NCBI GenBank assembly: GCA_002842985.1
Contig: PHEQ01000011.1
Span: forward strand, 43,507-107,506
Source of the DNA: Alphaproteobacteria bacterium HGW-Alphaproteobacteria-1
GTDB taxonomy: Bacteria; Pseudomonadota; Alphaproteobacteria; Rhodobacterales; Rhodobacteraceae
Direction of reading: 5' to 3'
Length of the DNA stretch: 64,000 nucleotides
Below the pieces are notes generated by a model. That model saw nothing but the letters and a program-made list of their open reading frames with translations, ran no database searches and was not told the DNA's origin. The translations under genes and the position numbers were made by a program. Positions 55,771 to 64,000 of this stretch are shown here, in pieces; within the stretch, counting starts at the first letter, position 1, and each line of letters begins with the position of its first letter.

Positions 55771-55958
55771 GTTCGTGCTCCGGGACGAGAGGGGGTGGGC
55801 GGGGCGGGCGAAAATCCGCCAATTCCACCTTTCACTTCTCGTCTGTTTCAGGCTAATGTTGCATCGTCGAGTAGGGACAGGTCGCATAAAACAATGATCC
55901 CGTAAAGGGCGACGCGCGACCTCTGAAATCGAGGCACGGACGGCTTGGAGGCTGGACA

Positions 55959-56480
55959 ATGATAGCACGGATTGCGGCAGGACTCGCTCTGGCAGGAGCG
56001 ATTGCGACGGGCGTGGCAGCGCAAGGCACAAGCACGAACCAGGTGGCCACAAGCACGGCATGGAGCGTGTTCGAGGAGAGCAACCCGCGCGAATGCTGGG
56101 CGGTCTCGGCCCCGACCGAGACGGTCAATACCCGCGACGGACGCGTGGTTGCGGTGCGGCGCGGCGACGTTCTGTTGATGACCTTCTTCCGCCCCGGTGC
56201 GGGCGTGCAGGGGCAGGTCACCTTTACCGGTGGATATCCCTTCGCCCCCGGCTCGACCGTGAACATGCGCGTGGGCGATGACAGCTACGAAATGTTCACC
56301 GAGGGTGAATGGGCCTGGCCCGCAAGCGCCGAGGATGATGGCAAGATCCTTGCGGCGATGAAACGCGGCGTGGACGCGGTTTTGACCGCGCGCTCGGCAC
56401 GCGGCACCCAGACGCGGGATACGTTCTCGCTGCTCGGCTATACGGCAGCGGTGGATGAGGCCGAAAAACGCTGCAAGTAA
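55959..56480 (+). CDS. Invasion-associated locus B (IalB)-like periplasmic protein
   Basis: 173 residues with a signal peptide (~1-21, TGVAAQ). CWAVSAPTET and the following beta-rich region (VRRGDVLLMTFFRPG, GYPFAPGSTVNM) resemble IalB-family proteins. Two cysteines, near 46 and at 172, may pair. Role outside Bartonella is unknown. GGAG at ~55947. Confidence 0.8.
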   Translation: MIARIAAGLALAGAIATGVAAQGTSTNQVATSTAWSVFEESNPRECWAVSAPTETVNTRDGRVVAVRRGDVLLMTFFRPGAGVQGQVTFTGGYPFAPGSTVNMRVGDDSYEMFTEGEWAWPASAEDDGKILAAMKRGVDAVLTARSARGTQTRDTFSLLGYTAAVDEAEKRCK

Positions 56481-56485
56481 GCGGC

Positions 56486-58099
56486 CTAACGAACCACCTT
56501 GCCCTCGGGCCAGTTCATCCTTGTGTTCAGCGTGATCGCGCGCCGTTCCCCTGCGGGAAGATCAAACCGCCAGCCAAGCACGCCGCGCCTGTCCTCGACA
56601 TCTCGTTCGTCGGGCGGTGGCGACGCCTCCCATGTGATGCGCAGATCGGTCTGCTCGGAGACCGGCACGCGGTCAAGCAGATGGACCGGCCATGCGGTGC
56701 CGGTCAGGTTTTCGACCGCGATCTCGACCTCCTCGCGCGCCTCGGTCGCGCGGGTGATGAGACCACGATCGCCCTCGGTGCGGGCCCTGATTACGCGCGT
56801 CAGGCGCAGCCCCTCGATGGGGCCAAAGGCCAGATCCGCCGCGTCGCCGCCCGCTACCAGCGGCAACCAGCGTTGTCCGGTGTAGCGCCCGTCGAGATAG
56901 AACCGCGCCTCGGGCGTGGGCAACAGCACCTCCTCAGCCGGGATCGTGACGCGCGCCACAAGAAACGCCGTCTCGTCCATCAGGGGAACGGCGCGGGCCG
57001 TGATCCCGGCCTGCGCGTCGAGAGGGGGCAGCATCAGGCGCACGCGGTCAGCCCCGGTGGCGACATTGACCGGCGCGGGATAGGCATAGCTTACGGCCAT
57101 CCCGTCGAATTCGGGGCGCGCCATGTCAGCGGTCCCCTCGAGCATCGGCGCTGACATCATCACCACGCCTTCGGCTTTCATGCGCGGCATCGGGGTGATC
57201 TCTTCGGGATCGGCAAGGCGCGGGATCCAGGGCCAGATATCCCCCGGTTCGCCTTGTTCCGAAGGGCGACGGGTCGAAAGCGTCAGGGCCACGTCACGCC
57301 AGTTCTCACCGGTATGCTGATGCACGAAAGCCCCGCGCTCGATGCGCAGCGCACCGGAATCGCGGGCAAGGTGCAGATCATAGAGCGGTTGCCAGCCCGC
57401 GTCTGGGACGGTGTAGGCAACGCGAAGCGTGCCCTGCAAGGCGGTGTCGGCGGTGACGCTGACGGCGAGCATGGCGCGCGCCTCTGTCTCGGGCACCAGC
57501 GCCTTGAGTGCCTGTTCGGCGCGGGCAAGCTCCTGCATGAGGTCCTTGAGTCCGCGCTCGGCGGTCTCTGCGCGACGTGTGGCCTCGGCGCTCTCGCGGC
57601 GGGCGGCAAGCGTTTCGGTGCCGATCATGCCCGCCAGATCGCGCAGCGCATCGGGGCCGAGTGCCGCCAGCCCGTCGCCCCGCCCGATGCCGTCGAGAAA
57701 GGCGATGCGGGCGCTCGCGGCCTCGGCCTCGAGGCGGATATCGGCGACGCCGGCGCGGGCCGTGCGCAGTGCGTCTTGCAGGCGCTCCACCTCGGCTTTC
57801 GCAGCCGTGTAGGCCGCGCTCTCGGTCTCGGGGCGGGGCGGGACATAATCGTTGCGTGTGCTGACGCCGCCCATCCGCGCATCGTCAATCGTGACGCGGA
57901 TCGCCGCAAGTGGCGTGTGCTCCGGCAGGTCGGCGAGAATCAGGTCATGCGCACCGGCGGGCACCGCGAAAGGCGCCTCGCGGGTGACGCTCGCGCCCTG
58001 CGGGTAGAGGGTGACGGCGCTCACCCGGCTGGTGAGGGGGATGTCATCGGCCAGAGCGGCAAGGGGCAGGCAGGCAAGGCAAAGGGTGAGGGCACGCAT
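56486..58099 (-). CDS. MuiA-like protein (DUF4140/DUF4139), exported
   Basis: 537 residues from ATG 58099 (AGGAGT before) with a signal peptide (~1-18, LPLAALA). Order: N-terminal DUF4140 (SRVSAVTLYPQGASVTREA), a coiled coil (~95-195, AKAEVERLQDALRTARAGV and ERGLKDLMQELARAEQAL), then the beta-rich DUF4139 region to the end. The mucoidy-inhibitor name comes from a homologue; function here unknown. Five bases from the convergent IalB-like gene. Confidence 0.82.
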   Translation of the reverse strand: MRALTLCLACLPLAALADDIPLTSRVSAVTLYPQGASVTREAPFAVPAGAHDLILADLPEHTPLAAIRVTIDDARMGGVSTRNDYVPPRPETESAAYTAAKAEVERLQDALRTARAGVADIRLEAEAASARIAFLDGIGRGDGLAALGPDALRDLAGMIGTETLAARRESAEATRRAETAERGLKDLMQELARAEQALKALVPETEARAMLAVSVTADTALQGTLRVAYTVPDAGWQPLYDLHLARDSGALRIERGAFVHQHTGENWRDVALTLSTRRPSEQGEPGDIWPWIPRLADPEEITPMPRMKAEGVVMMSAPMLEGTADMARPEFDGMAVSYAYPAPVNVATGADRVRLMLPPLDAQAGITARAVPLMDETAFLVARVTIPAEEVLLPTPEARFYLDGRYTGQRWLPLVAGGDAADLAFGPIEGLRLTRVIRARTEGDRGLITRATEAREEVEIAVENLTGTAWPVHLLDRVPVSEQTDLRITWEASPPPDERDVEDRRGVLGWRFDLPAGERRAITLNTRMNWPEGKVVR

Positions 58100-58230
58100 G
58101 GGACACTCCTGAAAATCGAATGGCGGCACTGTCGGGCGGGACACGACAATGCGCAAGCGGGTGCGATCCGCTTGCGCGAATTAACGCCGTTTCCCGGCGA
58201 AACCGGCGCGCAGACTGTCGCATACGCAAA

Positions 58231-58257
58231 CGGGCGCACCCCGTATGGACGCGCCCG
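58231..58257 (-). terminator. Hairpin after asd
   Basis: CGGGCGC (58231-58237) and GCGCCCG (58251-58257), read on the minus strand with a short TTTG after it, 22 bases beyond the asd stop. A weak intrinsic terminator is likely. Confidence 0.5.
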
Positions 58258-58278
58258 GTGATTTCGTTTGGGTAGAGA

Positions 58279-59301
58279 TCAGCCCTTTTTGAGGACACGC
58301 ACCCCAAGCGTTTCGGCGATCTGCACCGCGTTGAGGGCCGCCCCCTTGCGCAGGTTGTCGGAGACGCACCAGAGGTTCAGCCCGTTGTCGATCGTGCTGT
58401 CCTGCCGGATGCGGCTGATGAAGGTGGCATAGTCGCCCACACATTCGATTGGCGTGACGTAGCCGCCGTTCTCGCGCTTGTCGATCACCATGATGCCGGG
58501 CGCCTCGCGCAGGATGTCGCGTGCCTCATCCTCGTCGAGGAACTCCTCGAACTCGATGTTGATCGCCTCGGCGTGTCCGACAAAGACCGGCACGCGTACG
58601 CAGGTCGCGGTGACCTTGATCGCCGGATCGACGATCTTCTTGGTCTCGGCCACCATCTTCCATTCTTCCTTGGTCGATCCATCCTCCATGAACACGTCGA
58701 TATGGGGAATGACGTTGAACGCAATCTGCTTGGTGAATTTCTTCGGCGCCACCTCTGCAGTTGGGTTGTAGACGGCCTTTGTCTGATCCCAGAGCTCGTC
58801 CATGCCGTCCTTGCCCGCGCCCGAGACCGATTGATAGGTCGAGACCACGACGCGCTTGATCTTTGCGCGGTCATGCAGCGGCTTGAGCGCCAGCACCATC
58901 TGCGCGGTCGAGCAGTTGGGATTGGCTATGATGTTCTTCTTGGCATAGCCAAGAACCGCCTCGGGGTTCACCTCTGGCACGACGAGTGGCACGTCCGGAT
59001 CATAGCGGTAGAGCGAGGAGTTGTCGATCACGATACAGCCCGTCTTGGCCGCCTTGGGGGCGTAGATCTTGGTCGCGTCCGAGCCGATGGCGAAAAGCGC
59101 GATATCCCAGCCGGTGAAATCGAACGTGTCGAGATCCCGGGTTTTCAGAGTTCGGTCGCCAAAGCTCACCTCGGTACCGAGCGACCGGCGCGACGCAAGC
59201 GCCACGATCTCATCGACCGGAAACTGGCGCTCGGCCAGGATGTTGAGCATTTCGCGGCCCACATTGCCCGTGGCGCCCGCGACGACGACCTTGTAACCCA
59301 T
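58279..59301 (-). CDS. asd: Aspartate-semialdehyde dehydrogenase
   Basis: NADPH-dependent step to lysine, threonine, methionine and diaminopimelate. 340 residues from ATG 59301. GATGNVGREML at the N-terminus binds NADP; the catalytic Cys is in ANPNCSTAQM; SVSGAGKDGMDEL, IPHIDVF and RVPVFVGHAEA are the other conserved stretches. Confidence 0.96.
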   Translation of the reverse strand: MGYKVVVAGATGNVGREMLNILAERQFPVDEIVALASRRSLGTEVSFGDRTLKTRDLDTFDFTGWDIALFAIGSDATKIYAPKAAKTGCIVIDNSSLYRYDPDVPLVVPEVNPEAVLGYAKKNIIANPNCSTAQMVLALKPLHDRAKIKRVVVSTYQSVSGAGKDGMDELWDQTKAVYNPTAEVAPKKFTKQIAFNVIPHIDVFMEDGSTKEEWKMVAETKKIVDPAIKVTATCVRVPVFVGHAEAINIEFEEFLDEDEARDILREAPGIMVIDKRENGGYVTPIECVGDYATFISRIRQDSTIDNGLNLWCVSDNLRKGAALNAVQIAETLGVRVLKKG

Positions 59302-59370
59302 GATATTGCCTCCAGTGCGGGGTTGCGGGGGCGTCATACAGGGAACGGGCGGGGGATAAAAGCGGTTTGC

Positions 59371-60543
59371 TCAGTCAAGGCTGTCGCGGCTGAAGAGATA
59401 AAGTGCCAGACCAAGCCCCAGCGCGCCCGCGAAAAGGGCGAAGATCGCCACATGTCCGGCAAGGGCGCCCTGCGCCGAGGCAGCGGCATGAAGCGGTCCT
59501 GAGGCGAATTGCGCCACGCCCACCCCGCCGATGCCGAAGAGATTGAGCAGCGTGACGCCGCGCCCGGCGAGATGCGGCGGGATGAAGGCGCGGCCATGGG
59601 CGATCACCACCGGAAACGACGCCCCGGCAAAACCGAGCAATGACAGCAACGCGACAGAGAGGAAAAGGCTTTGGTCCGGCCAGAGGATCAGCGCGACAAG
59701 CGCCAGCGCCGCCACGAAGTTGCCGCCGAAGATCACCCATTTGCGTGACCCCAGAAGGCGGTCAAGCGGGCCGTAGACGAAGGTGCCCGCGATCATCGCC
59801 AGCCCCATGACCAGTGTCGCCTGGCCCACTTGCCCGGTATCCAACGCAAAGACATCGCGCAGATAGGGCCCGGCCCAGAGGCCGCGCAGCGCCGCCGCCG
59901 GCGCGTAGGCCACGAACATCAGGGGCAGGATCGCCCAGAGAACCGGCATTTTCAAAAGGTCGAGCACCGATCCGCGCGCTTCGCCGGTCACGGCTTCGGG
60001 GTCTCGCACCAGCGCCGCGATCCCGGCCGCCGCCATCGCCGACAGAGCCGCCAACCCCCAAAGTGCGGCCCGCCAGCCTACGGTTTCGGCGGCGAGGGCC
60101 ATCGGCCAGGCCGCCACCAGATTGCCGACCGATCCGACGCCGAGCATCAATGCGGCCAGCGTGGCGAACTGCGCGGGCGGGAATTGCCGCGCGAAGATGT
60201 AATAGGACGCCATCAGCACCGGAGAACAGCCCACCCCGATCAGCGCCATGGCAAGGCTCACCTGCCATGGGGCGTTTGCGACGGCGAAGAGCGCGGCACC
60301 ACCACCGCCACCGACAAATAGCAACCCCGCCGCCGTGCGGCGCGGCCCGATCCGGTCGAGCGCCCATCCGACGGGCAATTGCATCGCCGCGAAGACGAGG
60401 AACCACAGCCCCGAGGCGAAGGCCAGATCATCGGGCGTGGTGCCGAGATCACGCTCCAGCGGGCCGCTCAGGACCGCCAGGAAGGCGCGAAAGAACTGGC
60501 TCAGCACATAGGCGAGGCAGAGCAGCGCAAGCCCGCTGCGCAT
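59371..60543 (-). CDS. Major facilitator superfamily transporter
   Basis: 390 residues, about 12 membrane helices; GWALDRIGPRRTAAG is the MFS loop-2/3 signature. Substrate unknown. ATG 60543 lies four bases after the deacylase stop; an extension of eight codons would overlap it. Likely co-transcribed with the HDAC-like gene. Confidence 0.87.
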   Translation of the reverse strand: MRSGLALLCLAYVLSQFFRAFLAVLSGPLERDLGTTPDDLAFASGLWFLVFAAMQLPVGWALDRIGPRRTAAGLLFVGGGGGAALFAVANAPWQVSLAMALIGVGCSPVLMASYYIFARQFPPAQFATLAALMLGVGSVGNLVAAWPMALAAETVGWRAALWGLAALSAMAAAGIAALVRDPEAVTGEARGSVLDLLKMPVLWAILPLMFVAYAPAAALRGLWAGPYLRDVFALDTGQVGQATLVMGLAMIAGTFVYGPLDRLLGSRKWVIFGGNFVAALALVALILWPDQSLFLSVALLSLLGFAGASFPVVIAHGRAFIPPHLAGRGVTLLNLFGIGGVGVAQFASGPLHAAASAQGALAGHVAIFALFAGALGLGLALYLFSRDSLD

Positions 60544-60547
60544 CCCG

Positions 60548-61477
60548 TCAGCCTGCCGCGCGCGCAATCAGCACATCGACATGCGCCGCCGCGCTCTCGG
60601 CCAGCGCATCAAGGTCATAGCCGCCCTCAAGGCAACTGACCAATCGCCCGCCACAATGCGCCTCGGCAAGATCGCAAAGCCGCTCGGTAACCCAGGCGAA
60701 ATCCTCGGTCTCGAGCCGCAATTCCGCCAGCGGATCGGCGCGGTGTGCGTCGAAACCGGCTGAGACAAGGATGAGATCGGGGCGGAAATCCGCGACGCGG
60801 GGAAAGACCTTCGCTTCGTAGATCCGGCGAAACCCGTCCGAGCCGGTGCCGGGGGCGAGGGGCACGTTGAGAATTGTGTCATGCGGTCCGGTCTCATCCG
60901 CTGTGCCGGTGCCGGGCCAGAGCGGGAACTGGTGCGACGAGACAAAGAGCGCGCGCGGCTCATCCTCGAGCAGGTCCTGCGAGCCGTTGCCGTGATGCAC
61001 GTCGAAATCCACCACCGCCACGCGAGAGAGGCCGTGATGCACAAGCGCATGTTTCGCGGCCACCGCGACATTGCCGAAAAGGCAGAACCCCATCGGCGTT
61101 TCGCGCTCGGCATGATGCCCCGGCGGCCGGGTGGCGACAAACGCATTGCCCACCTCGCCCGAGAGGACCAGATCGACTGCCCGCACCGCGCCTCCGGCGG
61201 CGCGATGCGCTGCGGCAAGGCTGCCGGGCGACATCCAGGTATCGGCGTCAAGCTGCACGCGCCCCTCGGCGGGGGCGGCGGCGCGGATGCTTTCGACATA
61301 GGATTTCGGGTGCACGCGCAACAAATCGTCCTCGGCCACCAACGGGGCGCTTACGCGGCGCAGATCCTTGCCTTCAAGCGCCGTCAGGATGCGCGCAAGC
61401 CGTGCCACCTGCTCGGGATGACCCGTCGGCGTGAGGTGGTCGAGACAGTCGTCATGGGTGATCAGGGCTGTGGTCAT
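60548..61477 (-). CDS. Histone-deacetylase-family amidohydrolase
   Basis: 309 residues from ATG 61477 (GGAGG before). Zinc enzyme of the HDAC/acetoin-utilisation family: RPPGHHAERETPMGFC, the zinc ligands in VVDFDVHHGNG, and SAGFDAHRADPLAEL. Bacterial members hydrolyse acetylpolyamines or acetylated proteins; substrate not predictable. Divergent from the mscS-like gene. Confidence 0.9.
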   Translation of the reverse strand: MTTALITHDDCLDHLTPTGHPEQVARLARILTALEGKDLRRVSAPLVAEDDLLRVHPKSYVESIRAAAPAEGRVQLDADTWMSPGSLAAAHRAAGGAVRAVDLVLSGEVGNAFVATRPPGHHAERETPMGFCLFGNVAVAAKHALVHHGLSRVAVVDFDVHHGNGSQDLLEDEPRALFVSSHQFPLWPGTGTADETGPHDTILNVPLAPGTGSDGFRRIYEAKVFPRVADFRPDLILVSAGFDAHRADPLAELRLETEDFAWVTERLCDLAEAHCGGRLVSCLEGGYDLDALAESAAAHVDVLIARAAG

Positions 61478-61572
61478 GGCACTCCTCCGTCTTGCAGCGA
61501 AAAGACCCGGTTTCAAATGGCTTGTCCAGTGGGGCCTTGTGAGGATGCGGGCCGCGTGCCACTCTGATCTGC

Positions 61573-62886
61573 ATGGAAGGCGATGCAATCTCGATCACGC
61601 AGGATATCGCGCTCGGACTGTGGTTTCGGACAGAAATGTTCCTGCGCAGCCTGCTGCGTCCCTGGAACGCCTATCAGGTCGGCATCGCACTCGGTCTTTT
61701 CGCGTTTGCGCATGGTCTAGATCGCTTGCTGGGTCCGGCCTGTCGCGAATGGATGCGCCAGCGAGAGGGCTGGCCAAAATGGCGGATGCGGTTTCTGGTC
61801 ATGCTGCATCGTCGGCTGCGACTGATCTTTTTCGTCGCGCTGATCTGGCCGACGGTCTGGATCATGCAGGCAACCACATGGCCAAGCCGTTCCTATTTGT
61901 TGACGATTATTGGTGAATTGGCGCTTGCGTGGCTGATCATCGCCATCGTGACCCGGCTTATCGGCAACACGTTCTTGCGGGCGCTGGTGCGCTATGCGGG
62001 ATGGACATGGGTCACGCTGATCATTCTCAACCTCACCGAAGAGACGCAGACCCTGCTTGACAGCTGGGCCTTCGAAATCGGCGATTCCAGATTTTCGCTC
62101 TGGCTTCTGGTGCAGGCGGTGGTCGTGATCGGCGGGCTGTTCGCGCTGGCGCGGTTCGTCTCGACCACAAGCGCGGCGCGGGTCCGCAGAAATAGCGATA
62201 TTTCCCCCTCGATGCAGGTTCTGGCGATCAAGCTCCTGCAGGCCATGCTTTATGGCGCCGCCTTCTTCATCGGATTGCGGACGGTGGGTGTGGATCTGAC
62301 CGGGCTGGCTTTCCTGTCCGGGGCGATCGGCGTGGGTCTTGGGTTTGGCCTGCAAAAGGTGGTGTCGAACCTTGTGTCGGGGATCATCATCCTGATCGAC
62401 AAGTCGATCAAGCCCGGCGACGTGATCAGCCTTGGCGAGACCTTCGGCTGGATCAATTCGCTTGGCGCGCGCTATGTCTCGATCACCACGCGGGACGGGC
62501 GCGAATATCTCATCCCCAATGAGGATCTGATCACCGGACAGGTGGTCAACTGGTCGCATTCCAACGATTTCGTGCGGCTCGACATCTTCTTCGGCACCGC
62601 CTATGGCGACGATCCGCACAAGGTGCGCAAGATCGCAGTCACGGCGGCGGGCGCTGTCGGTCGCGTGCTGAGCGACCCGCCCGCTGTTTGTCACATCGTG
62701 GGCTTTGGCGACAGCAGCGTGGATTACATCCTGCGGTTCTGGATTCGCGATCCCACTCAGGGGCTTACGAATATTCGCGGCAATGTCTATCTGGCGCTCT
62801 GGGACGCGTTCCAGGAGCAGGGCATCTCGATTCCCTTTCCCCAGCGCGAGGTGCGCATGCTGGATCATACCGGCGCAAATGGGTAA
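61573..62886 (+). CDS. MscS-family mechanosensitive ion channel
   Basis: 437 residues. Several N-terminal membrane helices, then the pore and beta domain: GVGLGFGLQKVVSNLVSGIIILIDKSIKPGDVI resembles MscS TM3 and its continuation, followed by YLIPNEDLI. Releases solutes on membrane tension. Ribosome site before ATG 61573 is weak. Confidence 0.91.
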   Translation: MEGDAISITQDIALGLWFRTEMFLRSLLRPWNAYQVGIALGLFAFAHGLDRLLGPACREWMRQREGWPKWRMRFLVMLHRRLRLIFFVALIWPTVWIMQATTWPSRSYLLTIIGELALAWLIIAIVTRLIGNTFLRALVRYAGWTWVTLIILNLTEETQTLLDSWAFEIGDSRFSLWLLVQAVVVIGGLFALARFVSTTSAARVRRNSDISPSMQVLAIKLLQAMLYGAAFFIGLRTVGVDLTGLAFLSGAIGVGLGFGLQKVVSNLVSGIIILIDKSIKPGDVISLGETFGWINSLGARYVSITTRDGREYLIPNEDLITGQVVNWSHSNDFVRLDIFFGTAYGDDPHKVRKIAVTAAGAVGRVLSDPPAVCHIVGFGDSSVDYILRFWIRDPTQGLTNIRGNVYLALWDAFQEQGISIPFPQREVRMLDHTGANG

Positions 62887-63006
62887 AATTCACGCACTTC
62901 TCCGCGTGTTGCGGACCTCAGGCACAGGCGTTCATTGAAAAGTCGCGGTTCTCTTGCTACGTTTGATCTTGGCACCGGAACGTGCGGTGCGCAACCAAGG
63001 AGGACA

Positions 63007-63066
63007 ATGTCCTGTCTCTCATGTCTCATGCGGCCCCTGCCGCAGATATGGCGGCGGTCCATATGA
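63007..63066 (+). CDS. Candidate 19-codon upstream reading frame coupled to rsfS
   Basis: ATG 63007 lies four bases after a strong AAGGAGG (62997-63003 region) and opens a frame of 19 codons (MSCLSCLMRPLPQIWRRSI) ending in TGA at 63064-63066. That stop overlaps ATG 63063, an in-frame start of rsfS, as ATGA. It may be a leader peptide or simply a translational-coupling device; there is no direct evidence of expression. Confidence 0.4.
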   Translation: MSCLSCLMRPLPQIWRRSI

Positions 63067-63425
63067 CGGCCGCACACCTCTCGGATAGCGAAGCGCAGCT
63101 TGCGGCGATCCTGAAATCACTCGACGATGACAAGGCCGAAGATATCGTGCAGATCGATTTGCGCGGGAAATCGGCCATGTGCGATTATATGGTGATCTGC
63201 TCGGGGCGGTCGTCGCGGCAGGTTTCGGCAATCGCGGAAAAGCTTGTGGATCGGCTCAAGCAGGAGCACGGCGTGCTATCCCGGATCGAGGGCAAGGAAA
63301 CCGGCGATTGGGTGCTGATCGACACGGGCGATGTCATCGTTCATGTGTTCCGTCCCGAGGTGCGCGAGTTCTACCAGCTTGAAAAGATGTGGTTGCCCTC
63401 AGGGCAGGCCGCCGCCCGAATCTGA
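63063..63425 (+). CDS. rsfS: Ribosomal silencing factor RsfS
   Basis: Binds L14 of the large subunit and blocks subunit joining under starvation. From ATG 63063 it is 120 residues (start MTAAHLSDSEAQLAAIL); ATGs at 63021 and 63048 and GTG 62982 are also in frame, but the only strong ribosome site fits the separate ATG 63007. DDDKAEDIVQIDLRGKSAMCDYMVICSGRSSRQV is the family core, and EFYQLEKMW its end. rlmH follows with no gap. Confidence 0.9.
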   Translation: MTAAHLSDSEAQLAAILKSLDDDKAEDIVQIDLRGKSAMCDYMVICSGRSSRQVSAIAEKLVDRLKQEHGVLSRIEGKETGDWVLIDTGDVIVHVFRPEVREFYQLEKMWLPSGQAAARI

Positions 63426-63896
63426 ATGCGGCTGCGCATCTGCGCGGTCGGCCGGTTGCGCACCGGGCCGGAACGCGCGCTTGTCGATGATTACCTTGAA
63501 CGGTTTGACCGCACCGGGCGCGCGCTTGGCCTCGGCCCGGTAAGCGTGCAGGAGGTCGAGGACAGGCGCGGCGGTGGCAGGGTCGCCGAGGCGGCGCTTC
63601 TGGAGCGGGTCATCCCGCAAGGCGCAGCGGTGGTGGCGCTGGATGAACGGGGCCGGACGATGAGGTCGCCTGAATTTGCGGACAGTCTCGCGCAGTGGCG
63701 CGATGCCGGACGCGGCGATGTGGCGGTGATCATCGGCGGGGCGGACGGCCTCCTGCCAGAATTGCGCGCGCGGGCGGACGTGATTCTGTCTTTCGGGCCA
63801 ATGGTCTGGCCGCACATGCTCGTCCGGGTGATGTTGGCCGAACAGCTCTACCGCGCCGCCTCGATCCTGGCGGGCAGTCCCTATCACCGCGAATGA
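63426..63896 (+). CDS. rlmH: 23S rRNA (pseudouridine(1915)-N(3))-methyltransferase RlmH
   Basis: SPOUT methyltransferase acting on 23S rRNA helix 69. 156 residues. The SAM knot is formed by VIIGGADGL and the C-terminal LAEQLYRAASILAGSPYHRE. Starts directly at the base after the rsfS stop; the rsfS-rlmH pair is conserved. Confidence 0.94.
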   Translation: MRLRICAVGRLRTGPERALVDDYLERFDRTGRALGLGPVSVQEVEDRRGGGRVAEAALLERVIPQGAAVVALDERGRTMRSPEFADSLAQWRDAGRGDVAVIIGGADGLLPELRARADVILSFGPMVWPHMLVRVMLAEQLYRAASILAGSPYHRE

Positions 63897-63916
63897 GACA
63901 ACTTATACCAACGGCC

Positions 63917-64000
63917 CTATGAGTTGACCGCTTTGGCATATTCTCGGTCACTGATAGAACGGACGCGTTGCTGATCGTTTGCGAAGAAGTTCCACGCGTC
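63917..64000 (-). mobile_element. 3' end of an IS630-like transposase gene, cut by the window edge
   Basis: On the minus strand the last 27 codons of a frame entering from the right end in DAWNFFANDQQRVRSI...EYAKAVNS and a TAG. The pattern (AWN-F-x-x-x-D-x-x-RV-SI near the C-terminus) resembles the tails of IS630-family transposases from memory. The sequence just left of it (TATACCAACGGCCC, ~63904-63917) may be the element's terminal repeat; IS630 elements insert at TA. Confidence 0.55.

Noticed and set aside
1..64000. tRNA, rRNA, CRISPR arrays or prophage
   Set aside because: Reading the gaps by eye gave no cloverleaf, rRNA or spaced-repeat pattern; a tRNAscan or CRISPR search would be decisive.

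Overview
The window is a chromosomal segment of a GC-rich alphaproteobacterium, most likely of the Rhodobacteraceae (Roseobacter group). This is inferred from the mnmG-rsmG-parA-parB order with a parS site, ccoNOQP followed by ccoGHIS with FNR boxes, a complete aapJQMP amino-acid transporter, a Hint-domain protein, an ATP12-type ATPase chaperone, many GTG/TTG starts and tightly overlapping genes. No rRNA, tRNA, CRISPR array or prophage was recognised. Only the last ~100 bases look mobile (an IS630-like transposase tail).

Layout. 1-8200: an origin-proximal housekeeping block (mnmG, rsmG with an internal perfect parS, parA, parB; opposite strand rph-rdgB-hemW; then hrcA-grpE). 8216-16142: mutS, malic enzyme maeB, a PfkB sugar kinase, msrA, pheS. 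16232-17876: a BLUF blue-light sensor followed by a redoxin-like/2-oxoglutarate oxygenase fusion. 17886-26824: the cbb3 oxidase locus read leftwards (ccoNOQP then ccoGHIS) with a divergent universal-stress gene; three perfect FNR boxes mark low-oxygen control. 26935-35771: VOC protein, class IV aminotransferase, glutathione peroxidase, tdh-kbl threonine catabolism, a lone HyuA-type protein, queG, a GST and mtgA, with two near-identical 57-bp repeats. 35918-41714: DUF983 protein, Nudix hydrolase, EamA transporter, fatty acid desaturase divergent from an XRE regulator, metR divergent from metF. 41871-47556: a tightly coupled run (EamA transporter, ornithine-cyclodeaminase-like, hydrolase, crcB, RNA pseudouridine synthase, HAD phosphatase, ATP12). 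47734-52163: aapJQMP. 52274-62886: serB, Hint protein, EF-hand protein, asparaginase, IalB-like, MuiA-like, asd, MFS transporter, HDAC-like deacylase and an MscS channel. 62997-63896: rsfS-rlmH with a small upstream reading frame.

How parts work together: ParA/ParB/parS segregate the origin. The cbb3 genes make and metallate a high-affinity terminal oxidase, with the FNR boxes tying it and the stress gene to oxygen. AapJQMP imports amino acids, while tdh/kbl, the aminotransferase, asparaginase and serB process them. rsfS and rlmH act on the large ribosomal subunit. The less ordinary observations are the redoxin/oxygenase fusion beside a BLUF sensor, the coupled upstream frame at rsfS, the dyad before the Hint gene, and the repeat that sits directly against start codons.
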